The translations under genes and the position numbers were made by a program. A stretch of 64,000 nucleotides of DNA, from NCBI GenBank assembly GCA_030950285.1, contig JAUZRR010000021.1:62001-126000 (forward strand), in the 5' to 3' direction. The DNA comes from Planctomycetota bacterium. Lineage in GTDB: Bacteria; Planctomycetota; Phycisphaerae; Phycisphaerales; UBA1924. Positions within the stretch are counted from its first letter, which is position 1. Every line of letters begins with the position of its first letter. Shown here piece after piece: positions 1 to 10,900 of this stretch. The notes under the pieces are model-generated. The model saw only the letters and a list, made by a program, of their open reading frames with translations. It searched no databases and was not told where the DNA came from.

Positions 1-3000
1 CGAACGCCACCGCGTCTGCGAGAGAGATCCCGCCGCCCTGCGTCGTGATGCCGACATCACCACCGGAGAGGAACGCGACCTCGGAACCCGTCTCGGCGAA
101 GGTGAACGCCGCGTTGCCTGTGCCCATCAACCGGCCGGAGAGCGCGATCGTGCCGCCGGGTGAACGGAGTGTGAGCGGGTCGCGGAATGTTGCGTCCCCG
201 ATCGCGACCGCGTGCGTTCCCGCGGCCCGGCCGATCGTCAGCGATGCAAAGCCATCGGCCAGTGCCGCGAGATCGGTCGCTGACAGGTCGAGCGATGCAG
301 CGCCTGCGCCCGCTGCGGTTCCGACATTGATCGCCGCCGCGTTGGTCGCCGGGATGAGCGTGAGCGTCCCGCTGCCGGAGACCGAGCCCGCACCACCGGC
401 CAGGTCAATCTCGGTTCCTTCCAGGATCATCGCGGCTGCGAACTGTGCAGCGTCGGCGAGGGTGAGCGTCCCGGTTCCTGTGCCGATCCGTGCCGCGGTG
501 GACCCGACAACCAACAGCCCGTTGCTCGTGAACGCCCCGCCGGTCAGCAGTATGGTGCCGTTGAGGTTGGTTGTGCTGTTTGTGGTCAGTGTGGTCAGGC
601 CCGTGCTTGACGCGGCACCGGCCGACGTCCCGAAAGCGCCGCCGCCGAGTGTGGAAACGCCGCCCGGTGAGAGCGTCAGCGCCTCGGCACCGCCGGCGTC
701 GGTCCCGAAGACCGCACCGGTGACCGCGATGTCGCCGCCCGTTCCGGTCGTGAGCGCAACAGACTGCCCCTCACGGATCTGGAGGTCGCCGGTCACAGTG
801 ATATCGCCGCCATCTGCGGTCTGGATCGAACCGCCGAGTTGTGTCGTGGCGGCGGTGCTGCTGAGCGACCCGATCGGGACCGTGCCTCCCACTGCGCTCT
901 GGAACTGGACCGTGCCCGTGCCTGCTGTCACGGTGACGCTCTCGCCCACCCCGCCCGCGGTGCCTTCGATCGGCCCCTCGAACGTTACATTCCCTCCGGT
1001 TCCGGTATCGACAGCAAGATCAACATCTTCGGCGAGGGTGACCGCGCCGTCGCCGCCCCCGGCCGACTCGAACGAGACCGCGTCGCCGCTTGACCCGAAC
1101 CGTGTGGCCTGGCCGGGCACGCCGCTGACCGCAAACGATGAGGCGCTGTACTTCGCGTCGTTTGTAAGGTAGAGCGTGCCGGAGAATGTCAGCGGGCCTG
1201 TGGACTCGATATCGGTCGAGCCGCCGACGCCCGAGGCGGTGCCCGCGCCGATCCCCGGCAATGTAATATCTGCGCCCCGGGCTGTCAGATCGTTGAGAGC
1301 CGCGACAGTCCCGACCTGTGCGATCACCACCGCACCGCCCGCGCCGCCGTTGTCGGCATCGGCCATGAGCGAAAGGTTGAACGCGCCGTCGATCGTGCCG
1401 GCCTGGGCGAATGTAATATCGCCCGCGTCTGTCGCGCCACCGGTCGCGTCGGTGTCGAGCACCGAGTTGGCGATGAGGTCAACATCGCTCGCGCCGGTGA
1501 GGTTCAGGTCGCCGCCGGCGGTGTTGATATCGCCGCCAAGTCGGAACCGGCCACCGGTTCCTAGCGTCACCGTCAGGTCGTTGCCGTTGGTGTTGATATC
1601 GCCGTTGAGGATGACATCCTGCCCGGCACCAGCAAGGACCGTGGCGTCGAAGTTGGTGAAAGTCACGCCGCCCGAGGCAACGCGGACATCGGATGTCGAG
1701 TCCGATCGGCCGATGGTCACCCCGCCAGCAAAGTCCGATTGAATCTGGTCGAGTTCGGTCTGGGAGAGATCGAGTTGGTTCGGTCCCGCCGTACCGTTGA
1801 ACACGATATCAACAGTGCCCGGTTCGAGCGCGAGCGTGTGGCCCGCGCCGCCCGCGGGTGTCACCGTATTTCCAAAATCGATCTCCTCAGCCCGGAGCCG
1901 AAGCCCGGTGACGGTGGAGTTCAGCGCGACCGTTGAGCCGAACACCACACCACCAGCGTCCGTCGCCTGGAGAACCCGCTCGCCCGTTCCGGCGATGGTC
2001 ACCGGGTCATTGAACGTGAACGCACCGCCCGAAATATCGCGGCTGATTACCGTCGAGCCCGCAGCATTCGTCGTCAGGCTCAGGTCGGTGTCGTTGATCG
2101 TCCCGCCGAGCGTCGTCGTGCCGGTGCTGTTGATCGCCAGCGTCCGCGCCACGCCGTCGGCTGCGATCGCGGCGAACGTCGAGGCGCCGGTCGTCGTCAC
2201 CGTCCGGTTGGCACCGGTCACCGTCACCGTGTCGCCGAACGTCGCGGCGGCGCTCGATACATTCGAGCTCAGCGTCACCGCGTCGTTGAACGTCAGCGTC
2301 GCGGCGTTGGTGATCCCGCCGGTGATCGCTGTCGAGCCCGCAGCGTTGGTCGTCAGGCTCAGGTCCGTGTCGTTGATCGTCCCGCCGAGCGTCGTCGTGC
2401 CGGTCGAGTTGATCGCCAGCGTCCGCGCCGCGCCGTCGGCTGCGATCGCGGCGAACGTTGATGCGCCGGTTGTCGTCACTGTCCGGTTGGCACCGGTCAC
2501 CGTCACCGTGTCGCCGAACGTCGCCGAGGCCGCGGTTACATCCGCCGAGAGAATCGTCGCGCCGACGGCGTTGGTCGTCAGGCTCAGGTCGGTGTCGTTG
2601 ATTGCGCCGCCGAGCGTCGTCGTGCCGGTGCTGTTGATCGCCAGCGTCCGCGCCGCGCCGTCGGCTGCGATCGCGGCGAACGTCGAGGCGCCGGTCGTCG
2701 TCACCGTCCGGTTGCCTCCGGTCACCGTCACCGTGTCGCCGAACGTCACCGAAGCGCTCGATACATTCGAGCTCAGCGTCACCGCGTCGTTGAACGTCAG
2801 CGTCGCGGCGTTGGTGATCCCGCCGGTGATCGCTGTCGAGCCGGCAGCATTCGTCGTCAGGCTCAGGTTGCCGTCGTTGATTGCGCCCCCGAGCGTCGTC
2901 GTGCCGGTCGAGTTGATCGCCAGCGTCCGCGCCGCGCCGTCGGCCGCGATCGCAGCGAACGTCGAAGCGCCGGTTGTCGTCACCGTCCGGTTGCCACCGG

Positions 3001-4726
3001 TCACCGTGAGCGGGGTGTTGAAGAGGATGACACCGCCGGTGAGATCAACCTCGAGTTGGAGGGCGGCGGCGTTGACTGTCAGGTCGCCGCTGCCGAGCAT
3101 GAAGGCGTTGGTGTCGATGATGACGCTCGAATCGAGCCCACCTCCGAAGGTTGCCTGGTCGTCGGCATTGATGATGACGTTGAGATCGTTTCCGCTGGTG
3201 TTGACAATCCCACCGCTGAGGGTGATGAGCCCTCCGGTGCCGTCACCATTGCCGTCGAAGGAGCGGAACTCGATCGTGGCGTTTCCGCCTGCGCTCTTGG
3301 TGATCGCCGCGTCGTTGTTCTGGGTGATGTTCCCGGCCTGGGTGCCGCTGCCGCCGTCGTTGGTCGAGATAAGCACGCTGGTACCAGCATCCAGCGCCTG
3401 GTTGATCTGTCCGTTCGAGAGCACCGAGTCATCCACCGACGCGGTAAAGTTGGGCAGGCCGCCGTCCTCGCTCCCGCCACCCGCCGCGGCGTTGATGATT
3501 GATACATTGAAAGGATCCAGCACCCAGTACCCGCCCTGGCCGTTGGGCGCACTGGCGTCGGGGACACCGGGCACGTCGAGGAACCCTTTGCCAGAGGTTT
3601 CGATCAGCCCACCGTCGCCGCGCTCGGGTCCACCCCGCGCAGAAAGTGTGCCGTAGACCCGCGTCGCGTCTTCGGCGAACACGATGACCTTGCCACCGTC
3701 GCCGGCTTGCAGAGCATCGGCCCGGATCACCGTCTGTGAATCAACAAAGGTCGCGTCCGCGATCGGTGTCTCGCCGGAGCCCTGGAAGTCGCCGCCCACG
3801 AGTACCTCACCGCCCCCGGTCGGTCCGGAGGCGTCGATCTGCGCGTCGTACAGCCCGACACGGGCACCGGTGATCTCGATCTCGCCGCCGCGGGTGCCGG
3901 GCGTGGTCGAAGAGGCGTCGATCGTTCCCGACACAGACGCGAGCGACGCTGCGCCGCCTTGGATCTGCACACTCTTTGCGGTGATTGATGACCCGGTCCC
4001 CAGGGCGAGGCTGAACATATCACCGGCCGCGAGGATGGCTCGCCCACCCTCGGCGTTGATCTCGCCCTCGTTGCGCACGCCGCTGGTGACGGGTGTCACG
4101 CGCGGTGTCGAAGTAATGTGCGCGTACATCTTGCTGCCTTCGCGTCCGAGATACACCTCGTCGCCAGCGACCATCGCGACCATGCCTTCGGGAGCGAGAA
4201 TCGACCCGAGGTTGACGACACTGTTCCCGGCGAGCACAACCTCGTTGGCCCGGATCATCCCCTCGTTGCGGACCTCACCCTGCATGTTGGTAAACCGCGT
4301 CACGCCGTTGAGGAAGTCGCGGTTGGACATGTGCCCGGCACCGGCGATCAGCGTCCCGACATTGACCGTCGAGTTCTTGCCGAAGATCACGCCGGAGGGA
4401 TTGACGAGGAACACCCGTCCGTTTGCCAGGAGCGTGCCGTCGATCCGGGTGGGCATCGCGCCGGTGATGCGGTTGAGGACACGGGCATCGACACCGGGCT
4501 GCACAAACCGCACCGTTTCGGACGCGCCGATATTGAACCGCCGGTAGTTGATAATCGCGTTGTCGGTCACCGTGATGGTGGTGAAGTCGCCCGATCGCTG
4601 AAAGCTGGCTGCGCCGCGCACCACCTGCGGGTCGTCGGGCCCGGCCCACGCGAGCGTGCAGATCAGGCCCACCAGAGGCAGCCCGACGAAGAGGATCTCG
4701 GTGGTCTCTCGTGCTCGGTCGCTCAT
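1..4726 (-). CDS. Filamentous-haemagglutinin-like exoprotein (TpsA), partial
   Basis: This is the secreted partner of a two-partner (type Vb) secretion system. The minus frame is open from an ATG at 4726, preceded by AAGGAG, to the window edge, giving 1575 codons with no stop, so the C-terminus is missing. A signal-peptide-like hydrophobic segment lies at about residues 11-28. It is followed by the haemagglutination-activity (TPS) domain, whose hallmark NPSGVIFGKN lies at residues 109-118. A 'YWVLDPFNVSI' segment further on resembles the LLDP-type element of this family. The rest is rich in Gly, Thr, Asp and Ser with short beta-helix-like repeats, as expected for a secreted beta-helical adhesin or haemolysin-like protein. 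Its transporter gene lies 84 bp upstream on the same strand. The exported protein's target (surface adhesion or contact-dependent function) cannot be decided without the C-terminus. Confidence 0.88.
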   Translation of the reverse strand, partial: MSDRARETTEILFVGLPLVGLICTLAWAGPDDPQVVRGAASFQRSGDFTTITVTDNAIINYRRFNIGASETVRFVQPGVDARVLNRITGAMPTRIDGTLLANGRVFLVNPSGVIFGKNSTVNVGTLIAGAGHMSNRDFLNGVTRFTNMQGEVRNEGMIRANEVVLAGNSVVNLGSILAPEGMVAMVAGDEVYLGREGSKMYAHITSTPRVTPVTSGVRNEGEINAEGGRAILAAGDMFSLALGTGSSITAKSVQIQGGAASLASVSGTIDASSTTPGTRGGEIEITGARVGLYDAQIDASGPTGGGEVLVGGDFQGSGETPIADATFVDSQTVIRADALQAGDGGKVIVFAEDATRVYGTLSARGGPERGDGGLIETSGKGFLDVPGVPDASAPNGQGGYWVLDPFNVSIINAAAGGGSEDGGLPNFTASVDDSVLSNGQINQALDAGTSVLISTNDGGSGTQAGNITQNNDAAITKSAGGNATIEFRSFDGNGDGTGGLITLSGGIVNTSGNDLNVIINADDQATFGGGLDSSVIIDTNAFMLGSGDLTVNAAALQLEVDLTGGVILFNTPLTVTGGNRTVTTTGASTFAAIAADGAARTLAINSTGTTTLGGAINDGNLSLTTNAAGSTAITGGITNAATLTFNDAVTLSSNVSSASVTFGDTVTVTGGNRTVTTTGASTFAAIAADGAARTLAINSTGTTTLGGAINDTDLSLTTNAVGATILSADVTAASATFGDTVTVTGANRTVTTTGASTFAAIAADGAARTLAINSTGTTTLGGTINDTDLSLTTNAAGSTAITGGITNAATLTFNDAVTLSSNVSSAAATFGDTVTVTGANRTVTTTGASTFAAIAADGVARTLAINSTGTTTLGGTINDTDLSLTTNAAGSTVISRDISGGAFTFNDPVTIAGTGERVLQATDAGGVVFGSTVALNSTVTGLRLRAEEIDFGNTVTPAGGAGHTLALEPGTVDIVFNGTAGPNQLDLSQTELDQIQSDFAGGVTIGRSDSTSDVRVASGGVTFTNFDATVLAGAGQDVILNGDINTNGNDLTVTLGTGGRFRLGGDINTAGGDLNLTGASDVDLIANSVLDTDATGGATDAGDITFAQAGTIDGAFNLSLMADADNGGAGGAVVIAQVGTVAALNDLTARGADITLPGIGAGTASGVGGSTDIESTGPLTFSGTLYLTNDAKYSASSFAVSGVPGQATRFGSSGDAVSFESAGGGDGAVTLAEDVDLAVDTGTGGNVTFEGPIEGTAGGVGESVTVTAGTGTVQFQSAVGGTVPIGSLSSTAATTQLGGSIQTADGGDITVTGDLQIREGQSVALTTGTGGDIAVTGAVFGTDAGGAEALTLSPGGVSTLGGGAFGTSAGAASSTGLTTLTTNSTTNLNGTILLTGGAFTSNGLLVVGSTAARIGTGTGTLTLADAAQFAAAMILEGTEIDLAGGAGSVSGSGTLTLIPATNAAAINVGTAAGAGAASLDLSATDLAALADGFASLTIGRAAGTHAVAIGDATFRDPLTLRSPGGTIALSGRLMGTGNAAFTFAETGSEVAFLSGGDVGITTQGGGISLADAVAF
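2045..3020 (-). repeat. Near-identical tandem modules inside tpsA
   Basis: Four copies of a module coding for a segment starting TVTGGNRTVTTTGASTF occur with the same short core at plus positions 2184, 2463, 2688 and 2967. The spacings are therefore 279, 225 and 279 bp, that is 93-, 75- and 93-residue modules, all in frame. The 54-bp difference is an extra strand-like unit (ITGGITNAATLTFND) present in the longer module. The copies are almost identical at the DNA level, including synonymous positions, which suggests recent duplication or gene conversion. Confidence 0.85.
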
Positions 4727-4810
4727 CGCATTCTCCTTGCTCGGCATCGCGAACAACTGCCCCAGAACCAAACGCTGCCAGCCAACCCGGCGGATGAAAG
4801 TTGCATAAAA

Positions 4811-6844
4811 CTAATAGACAAAGGTAAGAACAAAGTGGAAGCGGTTGCTCCCGGCGGTCACCTCGCCGGAATCCATGTCTTTCAACGCGACACCCCAGTC
4901 GGCCCGCAGGCTGAGGTTTCGACGAATCACCAGTTCAAGCCCCAGCCCGGCCCCGACGAGTGTTTCGTCAAACTCGAAGTCCTGACGGCTGGAGTTGAAC
5001 GTCCGGGCAACATCCACAAAGCCGCGTGCGAGCAGGTCCCAGTCGGGGTTCTCGCCGGCTTCGGTCGGCCGCCAGCGGAACTGATCGCCGCCGATGCCTT
5101 TGCGGGGCTTGCCGGGGCTGAGCGCCCGAGGCACATGGAACCGGTACTCGGCGCTCCCGATGATGACGCTGTCACCGGCTGCGACGGACTCGGGGTACCC
5201 CCGCACCGAATAGAGCCCGCCCGCCACCTGCTGCTCGACGGGGATGAGCCGGTCGCCCATCGACCACTGCCCGCGCGTCGAGAGCGAGACCTCGTGGGCG
5301 AGTGTGGACTTGCCGTGGGTGTAGTTGTCTTCAAACATCGGCTCGAGGTAGAAGGAGTATCCCACACCGCCCCGCAGAACCTGCCAGCTCCGGTCGGCAT
5401 TGAGCCGGCCGAGGTTTGCCAGCTCGGCCTCGTCGACACTGGTCACGCCCGCCATCGAAGACTCGAACACCAGCGAGGCGTCCAGCGTCGAGGTGTCCCG
5501 ATACCGTTCCACCGCGACGCCGATGCGGGGCACAAAGAAGCTCTCCTCGCCTTGGAGGTCGGCGGTGATGTTGTCGATCTTGCTCTGAAAGAGGCGGGTG
5601 CCCACAAAGACGTCAACGAAAAGGTCCTGTTTCTGGAACAGGGTGTAGACCAGGTCGCCGCTGGCCTCGAGGCCTCTGCCGGTGAACTCCTGCAACGAAT
5701 CTCCGACATCGCTTGCCGCGAACTCAGACCACGACGCCGCGACCCGGCCGCGGAGCCGATCGCTGCCCCCGAGGGGGGTGTCGTAGGACGCGATGACCGC
5801 GTTGGTCTGCTCGAAGCCCGCGGTGGTGAACTCGATATTGAGGATGTCGTCACGGCCGGTGAGTTGTGTGTGCGTGAAACCGAAACGTTCCCGCCAGGTG
5901 TTGGTCTGCTCGGTCCCGGTGTTGGAGAGCTGGGCGTGGATGCGCCACGGCCGGTTCTCGTACACAAGAAAGTCGATCACGGCCTCATCGCGCCCCACAC
6001 CCGGCGCGACCGCGAGCTCGACCCGTCGTCCCGGGTGACGGTTGAGCCGGTGCAGGTAGTTCTCGAGGTCTCCCGAGGAAAGAAACGAGGCCGGGCCGCC
6101 CTCGAGCATCGGGACCGCGGGAGAATGCGCTCTGATCCGTTCGTGCCCGGGGTTGTTGATCCGATCGTCAAATGGGATGCGCTCGCCTGAAGCGATCGTG
6201 CGGACCTCGGAGACCGACCCGGCACGGACCTCGATCGTGAGCGAGGTCTCGTCGCCGCGCTTGTCCTCGCCGTCGGCACCGATCTGGTCGAACGCCGGCA
6301 CCGCGTAGATACCGATGACCCCCGCCGAGCGGATCACCTCCCCCGCGACCGCGCCGCCGATCTCGCGCAGCGCACTCCCGTACAGCCCCACCACCTCGCC
6401 GGACATCAACGCATCAATGGTGTAAGGCTCGCCCGGGCGGTCCGCCGTCGGGCCGATGAAACCGTCCTCGGTCTCCACCAAATGAAACACCACTTCACGC
6501 GCAGCTGCGAGATCCGGCAATCGGTCGTCGTCAGCAGCAAACCCGCCGTACCGGAGATCAATCCCGCTCACTTGGTACCGGTCGCCGTCGGAAGTGCTCG
6601 CCACAACCATCGGCAGCGGCACCTGAGCCCCGTCGGGCTGCACGGCTGCGGATTCACTCTGGCTTGCGGGTTCGCCCGTGTCGGGAATGATCGCGGGCGT
6701 TTCCTCGGTGGCCGGCTGCGCATCGCTCTGCGCCACAGCCGCGGTGCCAAGCGACGCGAAGATCACCGCCGAACCGAGAAGGACCATGGCCCGCTGACGA
6801 TGGCCGCAGCTACCTGTCGCCCACATAATGTGCCCCTCACGCAT
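4811..6844 (-). CDS. Two-partner secretion outer-membrane transporter (TpsB, FhaC/ShlB-like)
   Basis: Predicted outer-membrane beta-barrel of the Omp85/TpsB family that exports the adjacent TpsA. The 677-aa product has an N-terminal signal peptide ending near AAVAQS (residue 40), a Pro/Glu-rich linker, a POTRA-like region at about residues 85-300 ('HPGRRVELAVAPG' is typical of the second POTRA/barrel junction), then a barrel beginning with the family-typical 'NTGTEQTNTWRERFGFTH'. The L6-loop signature VRGY lies at about residue 547, and the protein ends with an aromatic residue (FVY), as Omp85 barrels do. Two starts are possible: ATG 6844 (GGAG 8 nt upstream) and ATG 6826 (GAGGGG 6 nt upstream), and both leave the signal peptide intact. 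Co-directional with and just upstream of tpsA, so probably one operon. Confidence 0.88.
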   Translation of the reverse strand: MREGHIMWATGSCGHRQRAMVLLGSAVIFASLGTAAVAQSDAQPATEETPAIIPDTGEPASQSESAAVQPDGAQVPLPMVVASTSDGDRYQVSGIDLRYGGFAADDDRLPDLAAAREVVFHLVETEDGFIGPTADRPGEPYTIDALMSGEVVGLYGSALREIGGAVAGEVIRSAGVIGIYAVPAFDQIGADGEDKRGDETSLTIEVRAGSVSEVRTIASGERIPFDDRINNPGHERIRAHSPAVPMLEGGPASFLSSGDLENYLHRLNRHPGRRVELAVAPGVGRDEAVIDFLVYENRPWRIHAQLSNTGTEQTNTWRERFGFTHTQLTGRDDILNIEFTTAGFEQTNAVIASYDTPLGGSDRLRGRVAASWSEFAASDVGDSLQEFTGRGLEASGDLVYTLFQKQDLFVDVFVGTRLFQSKIDNITADLQGEESFFVPRIGVAVERYRDTSTLDASLVFESSMAGVTSVDEAELANLGRLNADRSWQVLRGGVGYSFYLEPMFEDNYTHGKSTLAHEVSLSTRGQWSMGDRLIPVEQQVAGGLYSVRGYPESVAAGDSVIIGSAEYRFHVPRALSPGKPRKGIGGDQFRWRPTEAGENPDWDLLARGFVDVARTFNSSRQDFEFDETLVGAGLGLELVIRRNLSLRADWGVALKDMDSGEVTAGSNRFHFVLTFVY

Positions 6845-6921
6845 AGGTAAGACTCCGATCGGCAGTGCCGCCCAAGGACCCCCGGGCAGAGAGGCAGCGT
6901 AACAAGTCTCCCAGGATCATG

Positions 6922-7884
6922 TTACCTGATTGTCCCGGCAGGCGGGTCTCGCAGAGCCAGGATGCGCTTGCGGTCGGTTTCATCGATCTCGTAGGGGATC
7001 GAGGTCACCATCGGTACCGCTACTGGTGTGGCGAGCAACGCGAACACCTCATCGACGCCCGGATTTCCCATGGTAATATCGACCCAATCCTGCCCGGTCG
7101 CCCGGCAAACGAAGATCGGCCTCCCCGACGCAAGCGTGCCGAGCGCCGAAATCCAGAGCCGAAGCGACTCCATGGTGTCCTCGACCAGCCCGGGCACGCG
7201 CAGATGTTGCGCCGGCCAGCTGGCGAGTGAAACCGAACCCGACCGCTCACCATCGAGCCCGCACTCACGCTCGATGTGGTAGATCAAACGGACGAACTGC
7301 TCCGGCTCGGCCGCAAAGGGGGGCAACGTCGCGAGCCTCGCGATCGCCCCGCCCGAGTCCACCTTGCCGCTCTCCGCCTGGCCATCCGGCAGGACGCCCC
7401 GGAGCCGATCCTTTGCGCTGGTCACCGCCGCGACGACCCCTTCGCTGCCGGGCGCGTCGATGCACGCCTTTCTCAGATCGTTCAACACTGGTTGCGCCTC
7501 CCGGCACACCCAGTCCAGCCCCACATGGACCGCCGAGACGCACGCGATCATCGGATAGTCCGCCCGCCCCTTCCGATCCTTCGAGGCCCACATCAACCCC
7601 GCGTCGATCGTCTCCCCCGCCTGCCAGAGAAACTCGTGCGCAAAGCCGGGCAGCCGCTGCTCGTCGGGCAGGTCATTGGCCCACGTCCCGCGATCGAGAT
7701 TCGCCTGCACCCCGTCCTGGTACAGCCGTTGCCAGACCTCGGTCAGGTGCTCGGTGTCCACGCCGAGATGGTCCATGTGGTCGTCCCACCCCGGATGCTT
7801 CCCAAAGCACGCGACATGGACACCGGGTTGTGCGGAATGCGCGGCTGCGGCCCCACGCTTGAGCAAGCCCCTGAGCTTTTTCAT
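6922..7884 (-). CDS. tagF: Type VI secretion-associated protein TagF/ImpM-like
   Basis: The 320-aa product resembles TagF (ImpM), a cytoplasmic modulator that post-translationally restrains T6SS firing, in known systems together with the PpkA/PppA/Fha phosphorylation pathway. The N-terminal 'FGKHPGWDDHM' (residues 27-37) matches the GKxPxxGDF-type start of the family in a modified form, and 'RADYPMIACVSA' near the middle is also typical. Last gene of the minus-strand T6SS run, 27 bp after tssM. In this window its usual partner kinase is replaced by a protein that looks catalytically dead (see 15507-19685). The 77-bp gap to the next gene downstream (tpsB) holds no clear terminator. Confidence 0.8.
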   Translation of the reverse strand: MKKLRGLLKRGAAAAHSAQPGVHVACFGKHPGWDDHMDHLGVDTEHLTEVWQRLYQDGVQANLDRGTWANDLPDEQRLPGFAHEFLWQAGETIDAGLMWASKDRKGRADYPMIACVSAVHVGLDWVCREAQPVLNDLRKACIDAPGSEGVVAAVTSAKDRLRGVLPDGQAESGKVDSGGAIARLATLPPFAAEPEQFVRLIYHIERECGLDGERSGSVSLASWPAQHLRVPGLVEDTMESLRLWISALGTLASGRPIFVCRATGQDWVDITMGNPGVDEVFALLATPVAVPMVTSIPYEIDETDRKRILALRDPPAGTIR

Positions 7885-7911
7885 CGGGTCCTCTCCGGGG
7901 TTTTCACACGT

Positions 7912-10900
7912 TCAGTTCCCGCCGTTGCAACTCGGCCAGTCCTTCGGATCAAACGGCAAGGGCTCGCTGAAGGAGAGCCCGATCCATATCTGCTTCCCGG
8001 TAGCGCCGGACCGCACAGGGACGATCCAGTTCTGGAAAGCCTCGTCTGACCCCGATCCGAAGCTGCCTTGCGCCACCCCGTCCTGCCAGACCAGCTTGAG
8101 CACACTCCACGGACCGGGATAGACCGCCGTCCCCTGGCTGGTGCCCCCGGATTGCGATGTTGAGAATGCAAAGGTAAGTTGCGCCGAATCCGTCAGTGTC
8201 GCGGCCGCGCCCAGCGTCGCGCCAAACGTGGAACTCTGAAGGCCGCTGCCATTGAGACTCACATACTTCGGCGCGGCGCTGCTCCCGCCTGACTGCGCCG
8301 GCCATTTCCCGCTGTCCAGCGTGTACATCGTGACGTCGGGGTTCAGGTCAAGCCACTCGGCAAGGCTCTTGACCCGATTCAGCCGTCGGCGGTCGCCAGG
8401 GCTCAGCGCTCCCCCCGCCCCCCGCAGCATGTCGAGGAGGTCATCCACAGCATCAATCCCCGTCGTCCCTCGCCCGGCGCCCACCGTGCCCGGCTCAAAG
8501 GCCTCGCTCTCTCCCCCACCCGACGTGCCGAGAAGCAGACCGACCGACGCCGCAACTTCCGCGTAGCTGTCCACCCGCGCGGCCGTCTGCGCGTCCCGAC
8601 AGAACGGCTGCTGCTGAAGAACCGCACCTGTGCTTGCCAGCACGCCGGCAAACTCTCCCGACGCGCTCTCGGCGAGCGCCCCAAGCAGGTGGTCGGTCAA
8701 CGAATCCCAGAAACCGAGCGAATCATCCCGCTCATCCTGTGAGGCATGGACCAGATAGTCCGCCGCGAAAGAGGCCAGAGGCGTCGACAGAACCTTCCGA
8801 CGGGCTTCCGTCGCGTCGTGCCCGGGCAACTTGCCCCACTCCTTCTTCACATCACGACAGCGGTCGTTGAAGTCGTCGTCCAGATACGCCGCTCGGGCGT
8901 CGGCCGTCGCATCCAGCATGTCCTGGAGCGCCCCACTGTCATCCGCAGACAGCAAACCAGACGGAACCCCTTCGAGCGCTTCTGTCTGCTGCTCCGCCAT
9001 CCCGGCGAGCCATCGATTCACCTCACGCACCCGCAGCCCCAGCAGCATGTCCCGGCTCTCGGGCCATGCCGCGCTCGACGAGACCTCGAAATGCTCCTGA
9101 AAGTCCTTTGACCAATAGCCCAGGTATCCCGTCGCGAACTGCCGAACGTCTCTCTGGTTCTCCTCGAGCAACCCTCGCAGCTTGGCCCGTTCCAAGATGG
9201 CAACCGAGCCCTCTTCGTCCCTGGTCGTAATCTCGTCGAGCCACCCCCACGCCTCGAACACCCGGCCCGCGCTCTGGGGAGCGTACCGCGTGTCAACCGA
9301 TTCGCTGCCAACGAGTTCTACGTCGGCACCGTTGACCGTCACAGAGAACCCGGGCAGTTCTGTCTCGCGGTCATCTTCCGCGCCCCGTGCGACAAGGTCG
9401 CGAAGATCGCCGTCCGCGTTCTCCAGGACCGCGATCATGTCGCTTGCGACCTGGTACCGGCCGTACTTCCTGCCCGCGTCGGCGACTCGCTGACAGCTCG
9501 CTGCCGCCTCCTCGCGCATCCCCTTCCCGTCGTCGCCCGAGTCGATGCCATACCCAAGAAGTTTCGTGTACTTCTCTGCTCTTTCCTCATGTTGGGTTTC
9601 GATGTTAGATCGCACATTGTGGAGCCTGCCGAGCGTGCCCGGGCGATCTTCGTCATCATCAAAGACGCTTGCCAGAGCCTCGTCCGCAGCCCGATACGCC
9701 CTCACCCGCCACCGGTACCTCGCACTGCCATCCACAACTTCCAAGGAAAGTTTCCGCTCCGCTTCAAATCCCTCGGTCGCCAGCTTCAGATCATTGAGCA
9801 GATCGTCCTTGAGTGATTCCTGCTTCAACGCGATCCGCTGAGCAATGCTCCGCGGCGTCGAGCCCTCGGGTGTCTTGTCGGAGTCCGCTTCCCCCGAGCC
9901 CCCCTCGGGCAACGACCCGAGCACCAGCCCAAACTCGCCGTCCACCCGTTCACTCACTTCTTTCTCTGCCGCGGCTTGCAGGCCTGCGAGATCGCCGTGC
10001 AGATCAATACCCGAGCTCTCGATGACCGCATCAAGAGCGTCTGCGAGATTGCCAAGGTTCTCAAGTTGAGCCTTCCAATCCGTTCTCTCTTTCTTGTATT
10101 CCGCCGAGGTCGAAACATTGGCAAACCAGTTGCGATCAAGAATCTTGCTTTCCGCCTCTCTGAATGCCTTGAGTTGCCCGGCAACACCGAGCAACCTGGC
10201 CGCCGTCGGCGAAGCGCGTTCGATCGTCCACGATTCCAGAAACCGCTCGGTTGCCGCGCCGATATCTTCGTCCGCAACATCAATGGACTTCGGCGGCCAC
10301 TCCTTCCTTGCCGAACCGCCGTAGGCCATGTCCAACGCACGTTTGACCGCCTTGAGGTCCGCGCTCCGATCCGTCAGTGTTCCCTCGCCGTCCGAGCTTG
10401 CCGCTTCTAAAGACAAGAAGAAGTACTCCCACATCCCCTCGATCGGCAGGCCTGATGGGGAAACGGTTTCGCGCTCACCCGCGGCGTCCTCATCGCCATC
10501 ACTTCCGCCGAGGACACCCGGCTCCGACGATCCCGCACGCGGCTCCTGCCCCCCAGCCCGCGTCCAAACGTCGAGGAGCTCGGCGTAGGCACGTGTTGCC
10601 TCGTCGCTCCAGCCTGTGCCTGCCTTGTCCTCCGTGAGCAACTGGGAAGTAACCGAAAGCAACGGCTTGACCACCGACACGTTCAGCAAAGCCCGCTGCG
10701 CATCCTGCTGGGCGTTACCAAGATCGGTGAGCAGTCTCATCTTACTGAAGATTGCAAACAACCCGCGCGCCCGCAGCGGGTACTCTTCGATGTAGTTGCC
10801 GAGCTTGTCTGCAAGATCTGTCGGAGTGTACTTCCATCCTTCGATTTTCTTGTCACCCCAGTAGGCGGGTTTCTTCTCCCGGCCCTCGAGTGTGAATGCC

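Noticed and set aside
1797-3656. Long open frames on the plus strand opposite tpsA (also 45-1172, 1176-1742, 3684-4547)
   Set aside because: They are antisense images of the repeat-rich tpsA frame (Val/Ser/Pro-rich, no RBS, no recognisable domain). The minus frame has SD, signal peptide and TPS motif.
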